Made by a program: the position numbers and the translations under genes
Notes under the pieces: generated by a model
Seen by the model: only the letters and a program-made list of their open reading frames with translations
Database searches by the model: none
What the model was told of the DNA's origin: nothing
Shown here: in pieces, positions 7,836-13,642 of the stretch
Position numbering within the stretch: the stretch's first letter is position 1
Layout of the letters: the number at the start of each line of letters is the position of its first letter
DNA from: an uncultured Bacteroidales bacterium
GTDB taxonomy: Bacteria > Bacteroidota > Bacteroidia > Bacteroidales > Bacteroidaceae
Length of the DNA: 14,240 nucleotides
Reading direction: 5' to 3'
Assembly (NCBI GenBank): GCA_945837185.1
Contig: CAMAMZ010000045.1
Location: forward strand, 1-14,240

Positions 7836-8333
7836 ATGAAAGAGATGAATGAACAACAAGCCCTTGCACGCCTTTGCACGCTCTGCTCACAAGCAGAACA
7901 TTGCACCGGTGAGGCCATCGACAAACTGCAACGATGGGGCATTGAGGGGGAGGCGCAGGACCGCATCCTCGCTTATTTGCTGCGGGAGCGGTATATCGAC
8001 GACAGTCGTTACTGTAGATTTTTCATCCACGATAAGCTCTGTTACAATGGTTGGGGCCGACGCAAGATAGAACAAGCCCTCTATGCGAAAAAGATAGGGA
8101 AAGATATTTCCAACCCTTTGTTTGAAGAACTGGAAACAGCACAATATCTCGAAGTGTTGCGACCCTTGATAAACCAAAAATGGAAAACGGTAAAAGCGCG
8201 GGATGACTATGAACGAGCCACCAAGGTGATTCGCTTTGCCATGGGACGAGGTTTTTCGTATGACCAAATCCGCACGTGTATTGACGAACTAAGCGACGAA
8301 GACCATGGTGAGTATTCTGACCCGCATTTTTGA
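7836..8333 (+). CDS. recX: Regulatory protein RecX
   Basis: RecX binds RecA filaments and modulates recombination and the SOS response. The 165-residue protein is all-helical and shows the RecX tandem three-helix pattern. Repeat 1 has ALARLCTLCSQAEHCTGEAIDKLQRWGI followed by RILAYLLRERYIDDSRY, and then FIHDKLCYNGWGRRKIEQAL. A C-terminal repeat has RATKVIRFAMGRGFSYDQIRTCIDEL. The pairing 'L...YIDD.RYa..f..dk...GwG..kI...L' is characteristic. ATG at 7836 is used, with ATG at 7845 an in-frame alternative. recA is not in view. The 60-nt gap after prmC has AT-rich sequence but no -7 consensus, so co-transcription with prmC is likely. The 3' end overlaps comF by 29 nt. Confidence 0.92.
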   Translation: MKEMNEQQALARLCTLCSQAEHCTGEAIDKLQRWGIEGEAQDRILAYLLRERYIDDSRYCRFFIHDKLCYNGWGRRKIEQALYAKKIGKDISNPLFEELETAQYLEVLRPLINQKWKTVKARDDYERATKVIRFAMGRGFSYDQIRTCIDELSDEDHGEYSDPHF

Positions 8334-9003
8334 TTTGGTAGCCCCTCGCACCTGTTCCTGTTGTGGCAATCGTCTCAGTCCTACGGAAGAATATATCTGC
8401 GTGAACTGTCTTTTAGACTTTCCACGCACCAACTTTCAGTTTGACCCTTACGAAAACTCCATGGCGCACATGTTCAGAGGGAAATTTCCCGTTGAGCGGT
8501 GTGGCGCCTTCTTCTATTACAGCAAAAAGGAGAATAGTGTGCATGCCATCCACGATTTCAAATACCATCACATGCCCGCTTTAGCGGTACTCATGGGGCG
8601 CATGGTGGCACATGAATATGCCACAACCGCTTTCTTCGACGGTATTGACGGCATTGTGCCCGTTCCACTGAGCAAGGCCAGTATGTTGCGACGTGGCTAT
8701 AACCAATGCTATCACTTGGCAGTAGGCATTCAAGAGGTAACAGGGTTACCCATACTCCGCAAAGTGGTAGGCCGGAGACGGTTCAGAGGGAGCCAGACAA
8801 AGCGCAGTTCTGAAGAGCGATGGGAAAACGTGAAAGATGTGTTTTATTTAAAAGAAGCAACGCAGGCGGCTCATCGCCACCTGCTGCTTATAGATGATGT
8901 GGTGACTACAGGAGCCACCCTATGCGCTTGCGCACAAGCCATTCTGCCTGCCGGAGATGTGCGCTTCAGTATTCTCACTATCGGAATGGTGAGACCCTCC
9001 TGA
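8305..9003 (+). CDS. comF: ComF family protein (zinc finger plus phosphoribosyltransferase domain)
   Basis: ComF-family proteins are linked to natural DNA uptake and single-stranded DNA handling in several bacteria, but are also found in species not known to be competent. The 232-residue protein has an N-terminal four-cysteine zinc finger (CSCC 17-20 and CVNC 32-35) and the family block VPVPLSKASMLRRGYNQ (118-134). It also has RFRGSQTKRSSEERWENVKDVF (159-180) and the PRPP-binding loop LLLIDDVVTTGAT (193-205). All family landmarks are intact. The ATG at 8305 lies inside recX in another frame, indicating tight co-expression. The gene ends 29 nt from the convergent UPF0210 gene. DNA uptake as the role here is inference. 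Confidence 0.92.
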   Translation: MVSILTRIFDLVAPRTCSCCGNRLSPTEEYICVNCLLDFPRTNFQFDPYENSMAHMFRGKFPVERCGAFFYYSKKENSVHAIHDFKYHHMPALAVLMGRMVAHEYATTAFFDGIDGIVPVPLSKASMLRRGYNQCYHLAVGIQEVTGLPILRKVVGRRRFRGSQTKRSSEERWENVKDVFYLKEATQAAHRHLLLIDDVVTTGATLCACAQAILPAGDVRFSILTIGMVRPS

Positions 9004-9065
9004 TTCCTGCGGGCTACGATGGCCTGACTGTTCTAATTCTTAAAACTGTGAATAGGTGCAGGAAT
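9003..9065. repeat. Weak inverted repeat spanning the comF / UPF0210 convergent junction
   Basis: ATTCCTGC (9003-9010) is complementary to GCAGGAAT (9058-9065), with a 47-nt loop. Neither side has a T run, so it is a poor intrinsic terminator, but no better one is visible between these convergent genes. It may be chance. Confidence 0.25.
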
Positions 9066-10397
9066 ACGTCCGCCACGATTCACAAAAGCCTCGCATCCAA
9101 ACCGACTTACGGGCATGATGGGGGCATAGCCTAAAAGTCCACCAAACTCCACGCGGTCGCCTACTTCCTTCCCAACAGCAGGAATAATGCGCACGGCAGT
9201 AGTTTTCTGGTTCACCATTCCTATGGCAGCCTCATCGGCAATGATACCGGCTATTGTGGATGCCGGAGTAGAACCCGGAATGGCTATCATGTCTAAGCCC
9301 ACGGAGCACACACAGGTCATGGCCTCAAGTTTCTCTATGGTCAAAGCGCCAGCCTCTACCGCATCGATCATTCCCTGATCTTCACTCACAGGAATAAAAG
9401 CGCCACTCAGTCCGCCCACATACGACGAAGCCATGATGCCACCTTTCTTTACCTGGTCGTTCAGCAAAGCCAAGGCAGCGGTCGTGCCTGGAGCTCCCGG
9501 ATAGTCCAGACCTATCTCCTGCAGAATCTCAGCTACACTATCACCCACCGCAGGTGTTGGTGCCAAGGAAAGGTCTATGATGCCAAAGGGAACTCCCAAG
9601 CGTCGTGATGCCTCCTTTGCCACCAGTTGTCCTACACGTGTAATCTTGAAAGCCGTACGTTTGATGGTTTCGCAGAGCACCTCAAAGTTCTTTCCACGCA
9701 CTTGCTCCAACGCATACTTCACAACACCGGGACCACTCACTCCAACGCTCACCACAGCCTCAGCTTCCGACACACCATGGAAGGCACCTGCCATAAAAGG
9801 ATTGTCGTCGGGCGCATTGCAAAGCACCACTAATTTGGCACAGCCTAACGACATCGACTCCTTGGTGCGTTCTGCCGTTTCCTTCACAATATCTCCCATC
9901 AGGCGCACAGCATCCATGTTGATACCTGTCTTTGTGGAACCCACATTCACCGAACTACAGATACGCTCTGTTGCGGCCAGCGCCTTGGGAATAGAACGGA
10001 TGAGCAGCTCATCGTTGGCACTCATGCCTTTAGACACAATGGCAGAATAGCCGCCGAGGAAATTGACGCCCATTTCCTGTGCTGCCTTATCAAGGGTTTT
10101 GGCAATGGTCACATAATCGTCCACCGTGCGACATGCCTTGCCTCCCACCAAGGCAATGGGTGTTACAGCAATACGTTTGTTGACGATAGGAATGCCATAT
10201 TCCCTTGAGATATCTTCGCCCGTCTTCACCAAATCCTTGGCCAAACGGGTTATCTTTTCATAGATATTACTGCACACAACATCCAGTCGGCCGTCGGCAC
10301 AATCCAGCAGGTTAATTCCCATGGTAATGGTACGCACATCCAGATTCTCCTGCTCTATCATCTGGTTGGTCTCTATGACCTCTGTAATATTAATCAT
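9033..10397 (-). CDS. UPF0210 / DUF711 (PFL-like fold) family protein, function unknown
   Basis: A 454-residue cytosolic protein of the widespread UPF0210 family, often called 'PFL family protein' because its barrel resembles pyruvate formate-lyase and anaerobic ribonucleotide reductase. No reaction is established that I know of. Conserved stretches visible are CSSVNVGSTKTGINMDAV (147-164), GVSGPGVVKYALEQ (219-232), the Gly/Ala-rich GAPGTTAALALLNDQVKKGG (301-320), and a C-terminal region (361-430) with AIPGSTPASTIAGIIADEAA, NQKTTAVRIIPA and EFGGLLGYAPIM. There is no typical C-terminal glycyl-radical motif, so radical chemistry should not be assumed. Length is normal and the frame intact. The ACT-domain UPF0237 gene ends 16 nt upstream, and these two families are neighbours in other bacteria (streptococci, for example), suggesting a joint role. 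Confidence 0.92.
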   Translation of the reverse strand: MINITEVIETNQMIEQENLDVRTITMGINLLDCADGRLDVVCSNIYEKITRLAKDLVKTGEDISREYGIPIVNKRIAVTPIALVGGKACRTVDDYVTIAKTLDKAAQEMGVNFLGGYSAIVSKGMSANDELLIRSIPKALAATERICSSVNVGSTKTGINMDAVRLMGDIVKETAERTKESMSLGCAKLVVLCNAPDDNPFMAGAFHGVSEAEAVVSVGVSGPGVVKYALEQVRGKNFEVLCETIKRTAFKITRVGQLVAKEASRRLGVPFGIIDLSLAPTPAVGDSVAEILQEIGLDYPGAPGTTAALALLNDQVKKGGIMASSYVGGLSGAFIPVSEDQGMIDAVEAGALTIEKLEAMTCVCSVGLDMIAIPGSTPASTIAGIIADEAAIGMVNQKTTAVRIIPAVGKEVGDRVEFGGLLGYAPIMPVSRFGCEAFVNRGGRIPAPIHSFKN

Positions 10398-10413
10398 CTG
10401 CGCTACTATTGGA

Positions 10414-10686
10414 TTATATTCGGTGCATCATATCAAAAATTTCCTCACGCTGGCATTTCACCTGCACACCCATACCCTTTCCCAAGACAGAAAGTTCCGC
10501 TACTGCCTCCTCATAGGGAATCTCCAGATTTGCCATATCTACAATCATCATCATATTGAAATAATCCTGTACAATGGTCTGTGAGATGTCGAGGATGTTC
10601 ACCTTGTGTTCTGCCAGATAAGTACATACTTTGGCAATGATGCCAATCGTGTCTTTTCCGATAACCGTAATAATCGTCTTGTTCAT
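10414..10686 (-). CDS. ACT domain protein, UPF0237 family
   Basis: A 90-residue single ACT domain, a fold that usually binds amino acids or other small ligands and regulates a partner. It starts MNKTIITVIGKDTIGIIAKV, with the classic first strand, the G-x-D-x-x-G-I loop and helix. It continues with NILDISQTIVQDYFNMMMIVDM, the second-strand region seen in GcvR-like ACT domains. There is no attached catalytic domain. The frame extends 8 codons upstream to a TTG at 10710, but the ATG at 10686 gives the normal family length (about 90 residues). The gene is first in a two-gene reverse operon with UPF0210 (16-nt gap). Ligand-dependent control of the UPF0210 protein is a reasonable inference, not shown. 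Confidence 0.92.
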   Translation of the reverse strand: MNKTIITVIGKDTIGIIAKVCTYLAEHKVNILDISQTIVQDYFNMMMIVDMANLEIPYEEAVAELSVLGKGMGVQVKCQREEIFDMMHRI

Positions 10687-10726
10687 GTTTCTTCGGTTTA
10701 AAATATCCAATTGTAAAATTCCGGGG

Positions 10727-10734
10727 CAAAGGTA
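10727..10734 (-). promoter_or_regulatory. Bacteroidetes -7 box for the UPF0237-UPF0210 operon
   Basis: The reverse strand reads TACCTTTG, matching TAnnTTTG exactly, 41 nt upstream of the ATG at 10686, so the leader would be about 34 nt. No clear -33 TTTG lies 19 nt upstream. The box lies downstream of the lepA terminator, which makes this operon a separate transcript. Confidence 0.6.
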
Positions 10735-10813
10735 CGATAAAATGCTATAAGAACCATCATAATTCCAAAAAAACTAACACTTTGGGTGCCATTCCCAAGC
10801 CATCAGTACAAAA

Positions 10814-10856
10814 AAAACGCCTTATAGGGCACATGCAGACTCCTATAAGGCATTTT
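10814..10856 (-). terminator. Intrinsic terminator after lepA
   Basis: GCCTTATAGG (10819-10828) and CCTATAAGGC (10842-10851) form a perfect 10-bp stem with a 13-nt loop, extended by four A-T pairs after one mismatch. Read on the reverse strand the stem is followed by an uninterrupted run of T (complement of the A run at 10810-10817). It starts 2 bp beyond the lepA stop. Confidence 0.88.
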
Positions 10857-10857
10857 C

Positions 10858-12639
10858 TTAATCAAGTTTCAGTACAGCAAGGAAGGCCTTCTGCGGCACT
10901 TCCACATTGCCTATCTGCTTCATGCGTTTCTTTCCGCGTTTCTGTTTCTCCAACAATTTTCGCTTTCTGCTGACATCACCACCGTAACATTTGGCGGTTA
11001 CATCCTTACGCACCTGCTTCACTGTTTCGCGTGCTATAATCTTGGCACCTATGGCAGCCTGTATGGCAATATCAAACTGCTGGCGCGGAATCAGCTCTTT
11101 CAGTTTCTCGCACATCTTGCGCCCTAAGGTAACGGCATTGCTTTCATGTGTAAGGGTGGAGAGCGCATCTACCGACTCTCCGTTGAGCAGAATGTCGAGC
11201 TTGGCCAATTTCGATGTTCGGAAGCTGTCGATATGGTAGTCAAAGGAAGCATAGCCTTTACTGATGGATTTCAGTTTGTCATAGAAGTCGATGACAATCT
11301 CGCCCAATGGCAACATGAAATGTAGTTCCACACGATTGCCACTCACATATTCCTGTTTCACCAGTTCCCCGCGCTTATCGAGACAGAGTTTCATGATGGG
11401 CCCAATGTAGTTGGCATCCGTAATGATGGTTGCACGAATGAAGGGTTCTTCGATATGCTCTATCAGCGTTTGCTCAGGCAGACCTGAGGGGTTATGCACC
11501 TCTTTGGCATTGCCATGTTTGTCATACACCATATAGGAAACGTTAGGCACCGTTGTGATGACATCCATATTAAACTCTCTGTCGAGGCGTTCCTGCACTA
11601 TCTCCATGTGTAACAAACCGAGGAATCCGCAACGGAAACCGAAACCTAAGGCTACCGACGACTCTGGGGTAAACGTTAACGAGGCATCGTTGAGCTGCAG
11701 CTTCTCCAATGAGGCACGCAGGTTCTCATAGTCTGACGGGTCGATAGGATAAACACCGGCAAAGACCATGGGCTTCACTTCCTGGAATCCGGCAATGGCA
11801 GCACTGCATGGGTTTTCAACGCGCGTCACCGTATCGCCCACCTTCACTTCCTTGGCGTTCTTAATGCCACTGATGATATAGCCTACCTCACCGGTAGACA
11901 GCTGTTGTGTGGGAATCATGTCCATCTTCAACACGCCTACCTCGTCAGCGGTATATTCCATACCTGTATTAAAGAACTTTACCTTGTCGCCTTTCCGCAC
12001 ACAGCCATTCTCCACTTTACAGAGCGTGATAATGCCTCGGAAAGAATTGAAAATAGAGTCGAAGATAAGTGCTTGGAGCGGTGCCTGCGCATCGCCCTTC
12101 GGTGCAGGAATACGTGCCACCACAGCCTGCAGAATCTCGTCGACGCCCTCACCAGTCTTGCCTGAGGCACGGATGATGTCTTCAGGCTTGCATCCTATAA
12201 GCTCCACGATTTCATCTTCCACTTCATCGGGCATAGCACTCGGCATGTCGATTTTGTTGATGACAGGAATGATTTCCAAATCGTGGTCGATGGCCATATA
12301 AAGATTAGAGATGGTTTGGGCCTGCACGCCTTGTGTGGCATCTACCACTAACAAAGCCCCTTCGCAGGCAGCAATGCTTCTCGACACCTCATAGGAGAAA
12401 TCGACATGTCCCGGAGTGTCAATAAGATTGAGAATATATTTCTCTCCTCCGGTTGTGTATTCCATCTGTATGGCATGACTTTTAATGGTAATGCCCCGCT
12501 CCCGTTCAAGGTCCATGTTGTCGAGCATCTGCCCCTCTGTTATCTGTATCGTCTGGGTATGTTCAAGCAAGCGGTCGGCCAAGGTCGACTTGCCATGATC
12601 TATATGCGCTATGATGCAGAAATTTCTTATATGATCCAT
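10858..12639 (-). CDS. lepA: Elongation factor 4 (LepA), ribosome back-translocating GTPase
   Basis: Translational GTPase acting on ribosomes, reported to affect translocation and ribosome biogenesis. With ATG at 12637-12639 the product is 593 residues, normal for LepA. GTPase motifs: AHIDHGKST (11-19, G1), the RGITIKS switch region (about 48-54), DTPGHVD (74-80, G3) and NKID (128-131, G4). The C-terminus carries the LepA-specific domain, with GGDVSRKRKLLEKQKRGKKR and an ending of AFLAVLKLD. The frame stays open 60 codons further upstream (to 12819), but that stretch has no family similarity. It would also cross the -7 box at 12661-12668 and overlap the divergent lipoprotein gene, so it is not used. 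The gene is monocistronic by layout: its own promoter before it, terminator after it. Confidence 0.97.
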   Translation of the reverse strand: MDHIRNFCIIAHIDHGKSTLADRLLEHTQTIQITEGQMLDNMDLERERGITIKSHAIQMEYTTGGEKYILNLIDTPGHVDFSYEVSRSIAACEGALLVVDATQGVQAQTISNLYMAIDHDLEIIPVINKIDMPSAMPDEVEDEIVELIGCKPEDIIRASGKTGEGVDEILQAVVARIPAPKGDAQAPLQALIFDSIFNSFRGIITLCKVENGCVRKGDKVKFFNTGMEYTADEVGVLKMDMIPTQQLSTGEVGYIISGIKNAKEVKVGDTVTRVENPCSAAIAGFQEVKPMVFAGVYPIDPSDYENLRASLEKLQLNDASLTFTPESSVALGFGFRCGFLGLLHMEIVQERLDREFNMDVITTVPNVSYMVYDKHGNAKEVHNPSGLPEQTLIEHIEEPFIRATIITDANYIGPIMKLCLDKRGELVKQEYVSGNRVELHFMLPLGEIVIDFYDKLKSISKGYASFDYHIDSFRTSKLAKLDILLNGESVDALSTLTHESNAVTLGRKMCEKLKELIPRQQFDIAIQAAIGAKIIARETVKQVRKDVTAKCYGGDVSRKRKLLEKQKRGKKRMKQIGNVEVPQKAFLAVLKLD

Positions 12640-12660
12640 CTGTCTTATCAAATTATGGGA

Positions 12661-12668
12661 CAAAGATA
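12661..12668 (-). promoter_or_regulatory. Bacteroidetes -7 box for lepA
   Basis: The reverse strand reads TATCTTTG, an exact -7 consensus match 22 nt upstream of the lepA ATG, which implies a leader of about 15 nt. It lies in a 78-bp divergent region (12640-12717) shared with the lipoprotein promoter. Confidence 0.65.
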
Positions 12669-12690
12669 GCGATTTTCTGTGTAAAATCCG

Positions 12691-12698
12691 TAACTTTG
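12691..12698 (+). promoter_or_regulatory. Bacteroidetes -7 box for the lipoprotein gene
   Basis: TAACTTTG matches TAnnTTTG, 19 nt before the ATG at 12718. This predicts a leader of only about 13 nt. No good -33 TTTG is seen. The -7 boxes of lepA and this gene are 22 bp apart on opposite strands, so polymerase footprints would overlap. Confidence 0.6.
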
Positions 12699-12717
12699 CA
12701 GGAAATATGCTTGCATT

Positions 12718-13122
12718 ATGAAACATTTCATGTTTTTGTGTCTTGCTGCATCCCTCTTGGCGGCATGCCACGAATCGATAGAAGACAGGGCAGCCCGCGA
12801 GGCGCGGGAATATACGCAACGCTATTGCCCTACCCCTGTTGAAAACAACACACGCACCGATAGTGTTGTATTCGACAAGGCAACACGCACTTATACATAT
12901 TATTGTACTTTCTCGGGCGTGATGGACAACGCTGACGTCATCGGACGCTTCCGCCAGGACTTACACGAACGATTGGTAAGCTCCATTAGGCAATCAACCG
13001 AATTAAGAGCGTATAAGGATGCGGCTTTTATCTTTGCCTATGTGTGTCATTCGGCAAAGAATCCTCAGAAAGTGATTTTCAGCGACCGCTTCCTTCCGGA
13101 GGAATACGGCAGCAAGAAATAG
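12718..13122 (+). CDS. Small predicted lipoprotein, function unknown
   Basis: A 134-residue protein whose N-terminus is a lipoprotein signal peptide: Lys2, a hydrophobic stretch and the lipobox LAAC with the lipidated cysteine at residue 17. The mature protein would begin CHESIED. The acidic residues soon after the cysteine recall the Bacteroidetes lipoprotein export signal that sends lipoproteins to the cell surface, but the match is loose. The rest has no family I recognise: a charged helix (22-36), TRTYTYYCTFSGVMDN (57-71), a helix with RFRQDLHERLVSSIRQS (77-93), then strand-like DAAFIFAYVC and KVIFSDRF. Three further cysteines (37, 63, 110) could form a disulfide in the periplasm. The gene has its own promoter and probably its own terminator. 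Confidence 0.82.
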   Translation: MKHFMFLCLAASLLAACHESIEDRAAREAREYTQRYCPTPVENNTRTDSVVFDKATRTYTYYCTFSGVMDNADVIGRFRQDLHERLVSSIRQSTELRAYKDAAFIFAYVCHSAKNPQKVIFSDRFLPEEYGSKK

Positions 13123-13143
13123 GTAGCCAACTGTCTTTTGCAG

Positions 13144-13172
13144 GCATGCCCAACCTATTGGCTATGGCATGT
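13144..13172 (+). terminator. Possible terminator after the lipoprotein gene
   Basis: GCATGCC (13144-13150) can pair with GGCATGT (13166-13172), with one G-U pair and a 15-nt loop. A short GCTTTT follows. The stem and the T run are both modest, so this is a candidate only. It lies in the 151-bp gap 13123-13273, which otherwise contains just the DUF1893 promoter. Confidence 0.4.
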
Positions 13173-13241
13173 GCTTTTCAAAAAGAAAGCCTATCAAGAA
13201 AAAGATTTGGGAAAAAGCAAGAGAAAGTCGGAGGAAAATCG

Positions 13242-13249
13242 TATATTTG
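13242..13249 (+). promoter_or_regulatory. Bacteroidetes -7 box for the DUF1893-DUF4294 genes
   Basis: TATATTTG matches TAnnTTTG, 24 nt upstream of the ATG at 13274, giving a predicted leader of about 18 nt. No clear -33 TTTG is present at the usual distance. Confidence 0.6.
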
Positions 13250-13273
13250 CAAAAACCAAAAGACATCGCTATT

Positions 13274-13618
13274 ATGATGAACGAATTGATAGAAACGCTC
13301 CGCACAGAGCAGTATGCACTCGTGATCTTGCACGAAGGTAATATCTCCACTTTCGAAGGACGAGGAGTTCGCACACTCTATAACATCCTCGAAGAACGAC
13401 CCGAATTGCTTCTGGGTGCCAAAGCCGCCATTAAAGCTGCCGGACAAACCGCTGCAAAAGCCATGCTTGAAGGTGGTGTCAGGGAAGTGTGGGCGGAAGT
13501 GCTTAGCGAACGTGCCTATAACATGCTTACCGGAGCCGGAATCAAGGTTGCCTACGAAAAGCGTGTTGACCACGCCACTTTTCTCAAACTATGGGAAAAG
13601 ATGGGGGAAGTGGCATAA
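13274..13618 (+). CDS. DUF1893 family protein
   Basis: A 114-residue soluble protein of unknown function. It shows the DUF1893 pattern: ALVILHEGNISTFEGRGVRTLYNIL (about 14-38), then LLGAKAAIKAAGQTAAKAMLEGGVREVWAEVLSERAYNMLTGAGIKVAYEKRV. The family has a cytidine-deaminase-like fold (known from a Thermotoga structure), but no zinc-site HAE/PCxxC motif appears here, so deaminase activity is not supported. The D-K-x-x-G-K-A-A core that I associate with the family reads I-K-A-A-G-Q-T-A-A-K here, and no C-terminal cysteine is present. ATG at 13277 is an equally good start. The frame is open further upstream to 13169, but that part precedes the -7 box and is unlikely to be translated. The DUF4294 gene follows after 24 nt, so the two are probably co-transcribed. 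Confidence 0.85.
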   Translation: MMNELIETLRTEQYALVILHEGNISTFEGRGVRTLYNILEERPELLLGAKAAIKAAGQTAAKAMLEGGVREVWAEVLSERAYNMLTGAGIKVAYEKRVDHATFLKLWEKMGEVA

Positions 13619-13633
13619 AGAGACAGGGGGTGA

Positions 13634-13640
13634 AAGGAGT
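13634..13640 (+). promoter_or_regulatory. Clear Shine-Dalgarno sequence before the DUF4294 gene
   Basis: AAAGGAG/T ending 2-3 nt before the ATG at 13643 resembles a strong Shine-Dalgarno sequence, though close to the start codon. It stands out because the other genes in this window lack one. It supports the chosen start. Confidence 0.55.
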
Positions 13641-13642
13641 AA

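Noticed and set aside
12640..12819. 60-codon N-terminal extension of LepA
   Set aside because: LepA proteins begin within a few residues of the IRNFCIIAHIDHGKST block. The extension crosses the -7 box and the divergent lipoprotein gene.
13169..13273. 35-residue N-terminal extension of the DUF1893 protein, rich in Lys and Arg
   Set aside because: It precedes the -7 box at 13242-13249 and lies partly in the candidate terminator. DUF1893 similarity begins after the ATG at 13274.
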